A stretch of 6,941 nt of DNA from Bacteroidota bacterium (GTDB lineage: Bacteria; Bacteroidota; Bacteroidia; 2-12-FULL-35-15). The stretch spans positions 1-6,941 of the forward strand of contig JAPLDC010000279.1 in NCBI GenBank assembly GCA_026391935.1. The letters are read 5' to 3'. Positions within the stretch are counted from its first letter, which is position 1; every line of letters begins with the position of its first letter. Below, one piece after another: positions 1 through 6,626 of this stretch. The translations under genes and the position numbers were made by a program. The notes beneath the pieces were generated by a model, which was not told the DNA's origin, did not search any database, and saw nothing but the letters and a program-made list of their open reading frames with translations.

Positions 1-1142
1 CCTGCGTGTCCATAACATACCGTTTTAAATTTATACTTTCCACCTACTTCTTTCACACCTTTTACCAATTTAGGCAGTTCGGCACGGGGCACAACAGTAT
101 CTTGTTCTTTACTGATAGCGTTGTTTTTCACCGCTTCATTAATTCCTCTTCTCAGTCGCCACAATTCATTTTTTTGTGCGGCAGATTCTGCAAATAAAAT
201 TTCTGCAATATTAAATTTTTCCATCAATTCAGAAATGGCTTCCATTTCTTTCATCAATACATCGAGATCATTTCCATCCACTTCAATTAATAAATGAGCC
301 TGAATATCATCCTCTAATTTTACAACATTGCTTTGCACATATTTACATACCCAATCCAAGGCATCCCGTTCCATCAATTCCATTGCGCTTGGTGTAAATC
401 CTGCCCTAAAAACTTCACTCACAGCTTTACACGCTTCATCCAAACTCCGAAAGGGAACAAGAACCAGAAGATCAAACTTAGGAAGCGGCAATAATTTTAC
501 AATAATTTTTGTAGCAATACCTAGGGTTCCTTCACTTCCAACCATCAATTGTGTTAAATTATAACCCGTAGAATTTTTTAAAGTGTTGGCACCAGTTTCA
601 ATAATTTCTCCAGTAGGAAGCACCACTTCCAGATTTAATATATAATCTTTTGTCGTTCCATATTTAACGCATTTTGGGCCCCCGCTACTCTCAGCAATAT
701 TTCCACCTAAAAAACAGCTTCCTTTGCTGGCGGGGTCTGGGGGATAAAACAAGCCTTTTTCTTTTACTGCATTTTGAAAGATCTCATTTATAACACCAGG
801 TTCTACGGTTGCTTGTAAATTACGTTCATCAATTTCCAAAATCTGATTGAATCGTTCCAACGATACTATTATTCCTGAATGAATTGGCAATGCACCTCCA
901 CTTAATCCTGTTCCTGCCCCTCTTGGGGTAACAGATACTGTTTCAGCATTTGCTAATTTCATTATTTCAGAAATTTCTTTTGCTGTACGGGGTTTTACAA
1001 CTACTTCAGGTAAGAAAACTAAATCTTCCGTTTCATCGTGCCCATAATTCTTTAAACTTTCGGAGTCAAAAAAAACATATTGCTTACCACAAATTTGTAC
1101 AAGTTTATCAAGAATGGTAGTTGTTATTTTATTGTAGTTCAT
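1..1142 (-). CDS. GlcD-type FAD-binding 2-hydroxyacid oxidase/dehydrogenase, 3' end outside window
   Basis: The minus-strand frame is open from an ATG at 1142-1140 to the window edge: 380 codons without a stop. The N-terminal half is an FAD-binding type 4 (PCMH-like) domain. It shows PRGAGTGLSGGA at residues 73-84, GGNIAESSGGP at 146-156, a following KYGTTKDY, and GYNLTQLMVGSEGTLGI at 193-209, all hallmarks of the GlcD/D-lactate dehydrogenase family. The C-terminal FAD-oxidase domain runs from about residue 225 and is cut at CYGHA (376-380), within what is normally the conserved GHAGDGN motif. Family members are usually about 460 residues, though some are fused to an Fe-S domain, which cannot be judged here. 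Members oxidise glycolate, D-lactate or D-2-hydroxyglutarate with FAD; the substrate here is undetermined. An AGGA at 1155-1152, nine bases before the ATG, may be a ribosome binding site. The gene is divergent from the Rieske gene. Confidence 0.93.
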   Translation of the reverse strand, partial: MNYNKITTTILDKLVQICGKQYVFFDSESLKNYGHDETEDLVFLPEVVVKPRTAKEISEIMKLANAETVSVTPRGAGTGLSGGALPIHSGIIVSLERFNQILEIDERNLQATVEPGVINEIFQNAVKEKGLFYPPDPASKGSCFLGGNIAESSGGPKCVKYGTTKDYILNLEVVLPTGEIIETGANTLKNSTGYNLTQLMVGSEGTLGIATKIIVKLLPLPKFDLLVLVPFRSLDEACKAVSEVFRAGFTPSAMELMERDALDWVCKYVQSNVVKLEDDIQAHLLIEVDGNDLDVLMKEMEAISELMEKFNIAEILFAESAAQKNELWRLRRGINEAVKNNAISKEQDTVVPRAELPKLVKGVKEVGGKYKFKTVCYGHA

Positions 1143-1223
1143 ATGAATTTATCCTAATAAAAGTCACTCTATAAATATTCTAATAATAATGTCTTTTAAA
1201 AAATGCTGACATTTTATTATTTA

Positions 1224-1231
1224 CAAAAATA
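1224..1231 (-). promoter_or_regulatory. Candidate -7 element (TAnnTTTG) for the GlcD-type gene
   Basis: Read on the minus strand, these bases are TATTTTTG, an exact match to the Bacteroidota -7 consensus TAnnTTTG. It lies about 80 bases before the ATG at 1142 and would leave a leader of roughly 75 bases. No good -33 TTTG is present at the usual distance, and the region is T-rich, so a chance match is possible. Confidence 0.35.
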
Positions 1232-1271
1232 AATGCATTTTTCATTTTTTTAACAGAAACAGGCATTATTA

Positions 1272-1301
1272 TTGACAATAAATGCAACTAATAATAGTTA
1301 G
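1272..1301 (+). promoter_or_regulatory. Weak candidate promoter for the Rieske gene
   Basis: TTG at 1272-1274 is followed, after 20 bases, by TAGTTAG at 1295-1301. This fits the spacing of the Bacteroidota TTG/TAnnTTTG promoter, but the -7 half matches only partly. It would start transcription shortly before the ATG at 1324. This is a suggestion from pattern and position only. Confidence 0.25.
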
Positions 1302-1323
1302 AGAAGAAATCTAAAACAAAAAA

Positions 1324-1731
1324 ATGGAAAGAAAAGAATTTTTAGCCCTGGTAGGAACAAGTTTCGCGGCCATCACACTTGCTAGTTGCCTTGGATCGTG
1401 CAAAAAAGAGAAAAATGCTCAACCAACAGTTGATTTTACCTTAGATCTTACTGCAGCTGCAAATAGTGCTTTAGCTACGAATGGTGGCTATATTTACAGT
1501 AATTCGGTGATTGTTGCAAGAACAATGGCAGGCGGATATATCGCAGTTGCTCAAGCTTGTCCGCATCAAGGAGTTTCGGTTGTTTATCAGCCATCATCTG
1601 GTGGTTTTTATTGTAGTGCACATGGATCAGCCTTCTCGGCCAGTGGTGCCGTAACTGCAGGACCTGCAGGAACAGCCTTAAAACAATACACTTGTGATCT
1701 AAGCGGAACATCACTTCACGTTCATGGGTAA
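1324..1731 (+). CDS. Small Rieske [2Fe-2S] protein, predicted lipoprotein
   Basis: A complete 135-residue protein. The N-terminus has a short charged start, a hydrophobic stretch, then LASC at residues 19-22 (a lipobox with C22 as lipidation site). A second lipobox-like LGSC ends at C26, followed by KKEK, so which cysteine is used is uncertain. A single Rieske fold follows: C79-P-H81-Q-G supplies one Cys/His pair and C97-S-A-H100-G the other. The downstream GSAF and GPAGTALKQY (residues 113-122) fit the conserved Rieske end. The bc1-type disulfide cysteines beside the two boxes are absent, which in known Rieske proteins goes with a less stabilised, often lower-potential cluster. The role is probably electron transfer at a membrane, facing the periplasm. 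The partner is unknown; the divergent GlcD-type flavoprotein is only a candidate by position. The start is preceded by an A-rich leader with no clear ribosome binding site. Confidence 0.9.
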   Translation: MERKEFLALVGTSFAAITLASCLGSCKKEKNAQPTVDFTLDLTAAANSALATNGGYIYSNSVIVARTMAGGYIAVAQACPHQGVSVVYQPSSGGFYCSAHGSAFSASGAVTAGPAGTALKQYTCDLSGTSLHVHG

Positions 1732-1758
1732 TTTTGGAGTTTTTCGGTTCGTAAGTTC

Positions 1759-1790
1759 TTAACAATGAAAAAAGTTTGTTAATTATTTTA
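1759..1790 (+). terminator. Possible terminator-like hairpin after the Rieske gene
   Basis: TTAACAA (1759-1765) is the exact reverse complement of TTGTTAA (1776-1782), with a 10-base loop, followed by TTATTTTA. It lies 27 bases after the Rieske stop codon, as expected for a terminator. The stem is only 7 pairs and has one G-C pair, so it would be weak. Confidence 0.3.
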
Positions 1791-1802
1791 CAATAAAATA
1801 AT
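1782..1802. repeat. Perfect 9-bp AT-only inverted repeat
   Basis: ATTATTTTA (1782-1790) and TAAAATAAT (1794-1802) are exact inverted repeats around a CAA spacer. The repeat shares base 1782 with the preceding hairpin, so the two cannot form fully at once. It may be part of a terminator, a binding site for a dimeric regulator, or a chance feature of AT-rich DNA. Confidence 0.4.
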
Positions 1803-1835
1803 CTTCCCTAAATATCTGTTTTTCAACATAATTAC

Positions 1836-1843
1836 TATTTTTG
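1836..1843 (+). promoter_or_regulatory. Candidate -7 element (TAnnTTTG) upstream of the structured leader
   Basis: TATTTTTG matches the Bacteroidota -7 consensus exactly. Transcription would begin near 1848-1850, just before the first structured element at 1855, giving a leader of about 160 bases for the surface-protein gene. The -33 half is poor: only TCTG at 1815-1818, 17 bases away. Placement immediately before the conserved structure makes it more believable than the motif alone. Confidence 0.45.
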
Positions 1844-1854
1844 TATTCTATTAA

Positions 1855-1916
1855 TTGAAAGTGAACATCCTAAAGGTATTATCTGTCGGAAGATAATTAC
1901 ACCTTAACCACTTCAA
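1855..1916 (+). ncRNA. Structured leader element, copy 1 (of two tandem copies)
   Basis: A two-part stem is visible. The closing stem pairs TTGAAAGTG (1855-1863, one bulged A) with CACTTCAA (1909-1916). Inside it, AAGGT (1873-1877) pairs with ACCTT (1901-1905), and ATTATCT (1878-1884) pairs with AGATAAT (1891-1897) around a GTCGGA loop. The unpaired left side AACATCC and the right-side AAC recur nearly unchanged in copy 2. It lies in the gap before the surface-protein gene, right after a promoter-like motif. I do not recognise it as a known riboswitch or RNA family. The structure is seen in the sequence; that it acts as RNA is inference. Confidence 0.55.
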
Positions 1917-1926
1917 CAACATTTCA

Positions 1927-1978
1927 GAAGTGAACACCCTATAGAACTATCCGAAAGGATATAAATCTAAACCGCTTC
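1927..1978 (+). ncRNA. Structured leader element, copy 2 (tandem, ends 31 bases before a start codon)
   Basis: It has the same architecture as copy 1 with different bases. GAAGTG (1927-1932) pairs with CGCTTC (1973-1978), a G-U replacing the T-A pair of copy 1. TAGA (1942-1945) pairs with TCTA (1966-1969) where copy 1 has AAGGT/ACCTT. TATCC (1948-1952) pairs with GGATA (1957-1961) around a GAAA tetraloop. GTGAACAYCCTAWAG on the left, and AACC-R-CTTCAA on the right, are shared with copy 1 at offsets of 69 and 64 bases. CCTATAGAA (1938-1946) could instead pair, 8 of 9 positions, with TTCAATAGG (2001-2009) directly before the ATG at 2010, which suggests possible control of translation. A five-T run follows at 1987-1991. 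Confidence 0.55.
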
Positions 1979-2009
1979 AATAGATCTTTTTAAAGTTTTA
2001 TTCAATAGG

Positions 2010-3224
2010 ATGTTTAAGGTTATTAAAATACATTTTCTATTTTTTATTCTGATTTTCTCTAACATCAGTGGAAAAGCACAATGCGGAACAGTTATTTCTA
2101 CTTTCCCATATACTGAAAATTTTGAAGCTGCTCCGTCATGGACATCCGGAGGAACAAATTCCGATTGGGCATGGGGAGCTCCAACACATCCTATTATCAA
2201 TAGTGCCGGAGGCGGAACTAAATGCTGGACTGTAGGTGGTCTAAGTGGTTCCTTTTATAATTATTCAGAACTATCCTGGATCATGAGTCCTTGTTTTGAT
2301 TTTAGTACTTTGAATTATCCATGGATCTCCTTTAAAATCTTCTGGGAAGACGAATTTAAATATGATGGAATGGTTTTGCAATACTCTTTAACAGGCGGAA
2401 CAACCTGGATAAATGTGGGTGCGTATGGTGATGCTGTCAATTGTTTGAATGATAACTGGTACAATTATAACAACATCACATGGCTGACAAGTTCAAGTCC
2501 AAAACATGGATGGACAGGCCGAACAGGTGCAACTTCAGGATCCTGCCAAGGAGGTAACGGAAGTTTAGGCTGGGTAACTGCAAAACATTGTATGTCATCG
2601 CTTGCAGGTCAGGCGAATGTGCGTTTCAGATTCTTATTCGGCTCAGGAACTACCTGTAATAGTTATGATGGAATTTCCGTCGATGATATATATATTGGTA
2701 ATGCAGCTCCAAACGTTGCTAATTTCAGTTATGCATGTGCAGGGGCTAATACCGTGAATTTCACCAATACTTCCTTAATGTGTCCAACAGGGTACTTTTG
2801 GGACTTTGGTGATGGAACCACCTCAACTGTCATGAATCCTTCTCACACTTTTTCTGGTCCCGGCACCTACAATGTCATGCTTACTGCAAGCGGTCCATGC
2901 AATGCTTCTGGTTCAGTATCTATCCCTGTTTCAATTTTAGGAGCCACAACAACAATATCTAATGTTACCTGCAATGGAGCAAATAACGGAGTTGCAAATG
3001 CCACTGCTGTTGGAAGTGTTGGCCCCTTTATATATTTCTGGGCACCCGGAGGAGGAAGCTCTTCAAGTATTTCAGGGCTGAGTGCAGGAACATACACTGT
3101 TTCCGTTTCAGCGGTTTTGGAGGCAGCAATGGAACAACGAATGCAATTGCGGCAGGAGGAACTTCACCTTACTCCTATTTATGGACCCCAACAGGAAGTA
3201 CAACTTCAAATGCCTCAGGATTGA
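2010..3224 (+). CDS. Secreted PKD/SprB-repeat surface protein, N-terminal fragment of a frame-broken gene
   Basis: 404 codons. Residues 1-23 form a signal peptide (hydrophobic core, likely cleavage after GKA before Q24). Residues 30-230 form a jelly-roll, MAM-like region starting at FPYTENFE and ending at SVDDIYIG; this family assignment is tentative. A PKD domain follows at about 236-309, with the WDFGDG signature at 264-269. Residue 321 (CNG) begins a SprB-type repeat, matching through GLSAGTYTVSVS to residue 367. From residue 369 on the sequence no longer resembles the repeat and stops at 3222-3224; this tail is read out of frame, because frame +2 over the same DNA continues the repeat (GFGGSNGTTN). 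The real product was one protein of roughly 790 residues ending at 4288. Such proteins are exported by T9SS and act as surface adhesins or structural proteins. The start is weakly supported, with TAGG just before the ATG. Confidence 0.8.
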   Translation: MFKVIKIHFLFFILIFSNISGKAQCGTVISTFPYTENFEAAPSWTSGGTNSDWAWGAPTHPIINSAGGGTKCWTVGGLSGSFYNYSELSWIMSPCFDFSTLNYPWISFKIFWEDEFKYDGMVLQYSLTGGTTWINVGAYGDAVNCLNDNWYNYNNITWLTSSSPKHGWTGRTGATSGSCQGGNGSLGWVTAKHCMSSLAGQANVRFRFLFGSGTTCNSYDGISVDDIYIGNAAPNVANFSYACAGANTVNFTNTSLMCPTGYFWDFGDGTTSTVMNPSHTFSGPGTYNVMLTASGPCNASGSVSIPVSILGATTTISNVTCNGANNGVANATAVGSVGPFIYFWAPGGGSSSSISGLSAGTYTVSVSAVLEAAMEQRMQLRQEELHLTPIYGPQQEVQLQMPQD

Positions 3225-3757
3225 TTGCCGGATCCTATGCTGTAACAATTACAGATGCTCATCTTTGTACTGCAAGTTCATCCATATCGATAACGCAACC
3301 ACTTAACGCCGTTAATGCGACAACTAGCAATACTCCTTCTATTTGCGGATTAAGCGATGGAGGAGCAACAGTTAGCCCAACGGGCGGAACAATGCCTTAT
3401 TCCTATTCGTGGCTTCCAACCGGGGGAACAGGAACAACTGCAACAGGGTTAGCGCCGGGAACATATACTATTACAGTTTCAGATGCTAACAACTGCTCTA
3501 TTCCGGTAACAACTACAATAACAAGCACAGGAAACATTGTTGCATCCATTACAACGAGCCCTATAATTTGTTATGGTCAAGCAAACGGATCTGCAATGGC
3601 TTCTGTCGCAGGCGGATCAGGACCATATACCTATTTATGGAGTTCAGGTGCAACAACAAATAGTATTACAAATATTGCATCCGGTGCATATTGTGTGACA
3701 ATCATTGATTTAAATGGTTGCAGAGATACGGCATGTGTCGATCTTTATGATCCTCCG
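2970..3757 (+). repeat. Array of four SprB-type protein repeats (75-77 residues each)
   Basis: Four degenerate repeats can be read across both frames: A 2970-3110, B 3113-3343, C 3344-3568, D 3569-3757. Each opens with a C-x-G or GFGG-type start (CNGANNG, GFGGSNG, CGLSDGG, CYGQANG). Each continues with a GG.SPYSYLW-like strand and a GL.AGTYT(I/V)-like strand; B, C and D then have a second cysteine (HLC, NNC, NGC). Repeat A has only 47 residues and lacks its C-terminal third including that cysteine; repeat B lacks its usual first cysteine. The repeats are diverged at the DNA level. Confidence 0.75.
3105..3121 (+). other. Frameshift/deletion junction inside the surface-protein gene
   Basis: GTTTCAG at 3105-3111 ends the recognisable repeat A in frame 0 (V-S, then the first base of an expected Asp codon). 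The same GTTTCAG at 3476-3482 in repeat C is followed by ATGCTAAC, encoding D-A-N. Here it is joined directly to CGGTTTTGGAGGC, the start of repeat B in frame +2. About 28-30 codons expected between these points are missing, and the frame change fits a loss of 82, 85 or 88 bases. No slippery heptamer of the X-XXY-YYZ type is in register, so programmed frameshifting is not supported. Confidence 0.7.
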
Positions 3758-4288
3758 GCAATTAACGCTGATTTTACAAGCAATACTTCCGTTACAACAA
3801 TATATGATCCTGAAATATTTTTTTATGATCAAACAGCAGGTTCCACCACATGGCAATGGGATTTTGGAGATGCCAGCGGTTCATCAGCAAGTAATCCGAT
3901 TCATAACTTTGGAGGTGAAGGAACTTTTCCTGTTACTTTATTTGTATCAAATTCTCAGGGTTGCACGGATACTGTGACGCACTATATTACGATCAATGAT
4001 GGCTATACATTTTATGCTCCAAACGCTTTTACGCCAGATAATAATGGAGAAAACGACATCTTCCTCCCGAAAGGAACAGGCTGGGATATTTCAAGATTTG
4101 ATATGATGATCTTCGACAGATGGGGAAATGTAGTTTTTCATTCTACCGATGTTCGTTCTGGTTGGAATGGAAGCCTTAACAATGATCATGAGACTGCTCA
4201 AGCAGATGTTTACGTTTGGAAGGTGCAAGTTTATGATAACACTGGGCTAAAACATAACTACCTAGGTGCTGTAACAATGGTAAAATAA
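3221..4288 (+). CDS. C-terminal fragment of the surface protein: SprB repeats, PKD and T9SS type B sorting domain
   Basis: The frame is continuous with the upstream protein; meaningful sequence begins at 3113, and the TTG at 3221 is merely the first possible start. Counting from 3221: end of repeat B (1-41), repeat C (42-116), repeat D (117-179), a second PKD domain at about 181-258 with WDFGDASG at 213-220, then the gliding-motility-associated C-terminal domain (T9SS type B sorting, TIGR04131-like) at about 265-355. That domain shows YAPNAFTPDNNGENDIF, MIFDRWGNVVF, SGWNGSL, ADVYVWKV and a final YLGAVTMVK. Known type B domains direct proteins across the outer membrane through T9SS. Without the N-terminal signal peptide this fragment could not be exported, so if the break is real the gene is probably a pseudogene. 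Its neighbour downstream has its own promoter-like site. Confidence 0.8.
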   Translation: MIAGSYAVTITDAHLCTASSSISITQPLNAVNATTSNTPSICGLSDGGATVSPTGGTMPYSYSWLPTGGTGTTATGLAPGTYTITVSDANNCSIPVTTTITSTGNIVASITTSPIICYGQANGSAMASVAGGSGPYTYLWSSGATTNSITNIASGAYCVTIIDLNGCRDTACVDLYDPPAINADFTSNTSVTTIYDPEIFFYDQTAGSTTWQWDFGDASGSSASNPIHNFGGEGTFPVTLFVSNSQGCTDTVTHYITINDGYTFYAPNAFTPDNNGENDIFLPKGTGWDISRFDMMIFDRWGNVVFHSTDVRSGWNGSLNNDHETAQADVYVWKVQVYDNTGLKHNYLGAVTMVK

Positions 4289-4361
4289 GCATTCTGATTT
4301 CCTTTAATTCTCTCTTAATACCATTCATCCTTTTATTAGTTTATTTTCAAGCGAATTTTGC

Positions 4362-4369
4362 TATTTTCG
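4362..4369 (+). promoter_or_regulatory. Candidate -7 element for the dipeptidyl peptidase IV gene
   Basis: TATTTTCG matches TAnnTTTG except for one base, 31 bases before the ATG at 4401. A possible -33 is TTTA at 4340-4343, 18 bases upstream. The 112-bp gap before the gene holds nothing else clear, and no strong terminator is seen after the surface-protein stop at 4288. Confidence 0.35.
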
Positions 4370-4400
4370 TTCCATTCAAAAAAATTTAAATCATTCAATT

Positions 4401-6581
4401 ATGAAACGACTTTTAATCATTGGTTTTTCGATTCTCCTGTTCACTAACCTGAGTGCTCAAAAAAAGAATATTACACTTGAAGATATCTGGAAAACAGGCA
4501 CTTTTCGTTCAAATGGTGTTTACGGATTAGTTTCAATGAATGAGGGTTTGCATTATTCTGCCATGGATAATGGAAAGATCCTTCAATACGAATATGCAAA
4601 AGTTTCAACTCCTGAAATAATAGTTTCTGAAAGTGATTTGAAGATCGATGGCAAAACAATTGGCATAGATGGTTATCAGTTTAGTCCGGATGAAACAAAG
4701 ATGCTTATTTCAACAGGAACCGAACAAATTTACCGTCATTCAACAAGAGAGAATTATTATGTATTCGATAGAAAAACAAAAGCTTTAACGGCTGTCAGCA
4801 GCGGTGAAAAACAAATGTATGCCACTTTTTCACCTGATGGCAACAAAGTTGGATTTGTGAGAGGCAATAATATTTTTATTAAAGATCTTGCATCCGGAAA
4901 GGAAACACAAGTAACCACAGATGGCTTACATAATAATATAATCAATGGAGCCACCGACTGGGTGCATGAAGAAGAGTTCTCTTTTTCTATTGCTTACTTC
5001 TGGAGCCCTGACAGTAAAAAAATAGCTTATTATAAATTTGATGAGAGCAAAGTAAAAGAGTTTTCTTTCAATGAATTTAATGATCAGCTCTATCCTACCG
5101 AATACAAATTCAAATATCCAAAAGCAGGGGAAGAAAATTCAGTAGTGACCATACACACCTATGACCTCCTTTCTGCATCAGATAAATTAATGGACATCGG
5201 AAATGTGATAGATCAATACATCCCACGCATCAAATGGACGATGGATGCAAATACATTGTCGATCGTGAGGATGAACCGCCATCAAAATAAATTAGAATTA
5301 TTATTGAATAATGCTGCAACAGGTGAAGCAAAAGTAATCTATACAGAAACGAGTGAAACCTATATTGACATTCATGAAGGACAAGGTGATTATGTTTATT
5401 TCACAGCTGATAAGAAGAACTTTATCATTATGTGTGAAAAAGACGGGTTCAATCATATCTATATGTACGATATGAATGGAAAGCTTGTAAATCAAGTTAC
5501 AAAAGGGAATTGGGATGTTGTAAGTTTTCAGGGTATTGACGAAAAAACAAAAACGATTTTTTATACTGCTTCAGAAACAACAGCCACTGAAAAAGATATT
5601 TATTCGATCAAAACAAATGGAACAGGTAAGAAAAAAATATCGATAGAAAAAGGCACACATTCCCCTGAATTCAGCACCGGAATGAAATATTATATCAACA
5701 CATTTTCATCTGCCAATGCACCAAACTTTATTGCTATTTATGATGCACAAGGAAAGCAAATCAGAATACTGGAAAGCAATGACGCCTTGGCAAAGAAAAT
5801 GGAAGAATTTGATATCAGCAAAAAAGAACTGTTCATGTTCAAAACAACGGAAGGAGTTGAACTGAACGCATGGATGATCAAACCATCAAACTTTGATGCA
5901 ACAAAAAAATATCCTGTTTTTCTTACGTTCTATGGCGGTCCAGGAAGCAACAAAGTGAATAATTCATTTGATGGAAGAGATTATTTTTGGCACCAGATGT
6001 TGGCTGAGAAAGGATACATAGTAATGTGTGTGGATAACAGAGGAACGATGTATCGTGGAAGAGCTTTTAAAGATTGTACTTTCAAGCAATTGGGAAAATT
6101 AGAGGTAGCAGATCAGATCGAAACGGCCAAATATCTTGGAACATTACCATATGTGGATAAAACCCGGATCGGCACATTCGGATGGAGTTTCGGAGGTTAT
6201 TTAAGTTCTTTATGCATCACCAAAGGAGCTGATTATTTTAAAATGGCCATCGCTGTAGCGCCCGTAACTAACTGGCGTTATTACGATAATATCTATACCG
6301 AACGTTTTATGAGTTTGCCTCAGGAAAACGCAAGTGGGTATGACGACAATTCTCCAATAAATTATGTGAATATGCTAAAGGGGAAATATTTATTGATCCA
6401 CGGCAGTGCAGATGACAATGTACACTTTCAAAACACAATGGAAATGGTAAATGCCCTAGTAAATGCTAACAAACAATTTGATCTATTCGTTTACCCGGAT
6501 AAAAATCATAGTATATATGGCGGAAACACCCGTTTACATTTGTACAACAAAATGACCGATTTTATCTTGAATAATCTATAA
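4401..6581 (+). CDS. dpp4: Dipeptidyl peptidase IV (serine peptidase family S9B)
   Basis: A complete 726-residue enzyme that removes X-Pro or X-Ala dipeptides from peptide N-termini. Residues 1-19 are a signal peptide (cleavage likely after LSA, before Q20), placing it in the periplasm or envelope. The eight-bladed beta-propeller (DPPIV N domain) spans about 90-430. It carries R112 in YRHS, matching human R125, and DWVHEEEF at 186-193, whose E191-E192 match human E205-E206 that grip the substrate amino terminus. The alpha/beta-hydrolase domain spans about 500-726: oxyanion Y511 (FYGGPG), catalytic S596 in GWSFGG, D671 in HGSADDNVHF and H703 in KNHS. YYDNIYTERFM at 627-637 supplies the conserved pocket tyrosines. 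ADDNVHF separates it from the related prolyl tripeptidyl peptidase. Length is close to the approximately 723 residues of the Porphyromonas enzyme. All catalytic residues are present. The POT transporter follows after 112 bases. Confidence 0.96.
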   Translation: MKRLLIIGFSILLFTNLSAQKKNITLEDIWKTGTFRSNGVYGLVSMNEGLHYSAMDNGKILQYEYAKVSTPEIIVSESDLKIDGKTIGIDGYQFSPDETKMLISTGTEQIYRHSTRENYYVFDRKTKALTAVSSGEKQMYATFSPDGNKVGFVRGNNIFIKDLASGKETQVTTDGLHNNIINGATDWVHEEEFSFSIAYFWSPDSKKIAYYKFDESKVKEFSFNEFNDQLYPTEYKFKYPKAGEENSVVTIHTYDLLSASDKLMDIGNVIDQYIPRIKWTMDANTLSIVRMNRHQNKLELLLNNAATGEAKVIYTETSETYIDIHEGQGDYVYFTADKKNFIIMCEKDGFNHIYMYDMNGKLVNQVTKGNWDVVSFQGIDEKTKTIFYTASETTATEKDIYSIKTNGTGKKKISIEKGTHSPEFSTGMKYYINTFSSANAPNFIAIYDAQGKQIRILESNDALAKKMEEFDISKKELFMFKTTEGVELNAWMIKPSNFDATKKYPVFLTFYGGPGSNKVNNSFDGRDYFWHQMLAEKGYIVMCVDNRGTMYRGRAFKDCTFKQLGKLEVADQIETAKYLGTLPYVDKTRIGTFGWSFGGYLSSLCITKGADYFKMAIAVAPVTNWRYYDNIYTERFMSLPQENASGYDDNSPINYVNMLKGKYLLIHGSADDNVHFQNTMEMVNALVNANKQFDLFVYPDKNHSIYGGNTRLHLYNKMTDFILNNL

Positions 6582-6626
6582 TACATCGAAAAAAGAGGCT
6601 ATAAATCAATAAGCGTATATTAAGTC

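Noticed and set aside
328..564. A 78-codon plus-strand open frame opposite the GlcD-type gene
   Set aside because: It lies wholly antisense to a clear FAD-binding domain and has no recognisable motif or signal.
1475..1765. A 96-codon minus-strand open frame over the Rieske gene
   Set aside because: It is antisense to a protein with intact Rieske motifs and shows no domain of its own.
1855..1980. Assignment of the tandem leader element to the c-di-GMP (GEMM) class because of its GAAA tetraloop and tandem layout
   Set aside because: The conserved GEMM core strings and its two-helix receptor arrangement are absent; a GNRA loop alone is not diagnostic.
3105..3121. Programmed ribosomal frameshifting to join the two halves of the surface protein
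   Set aside because: No slippery heptamer is in register, and about 28-30 residues of repeat are missing at the junction, which frameshifting would not explain.
3082..3306. A third-frame open frame across the junction
   Set aside because: Its translation shows none of the repeat pattern; it is a shadow of the broken gene.
6582..6626. A terminator between dipeptidyl peptidase IV and the transporter (GGCTATAAATCAATAAGC)
   Set aside because: Only three terminal base pairs match before a mismatch, and no T-run follows.
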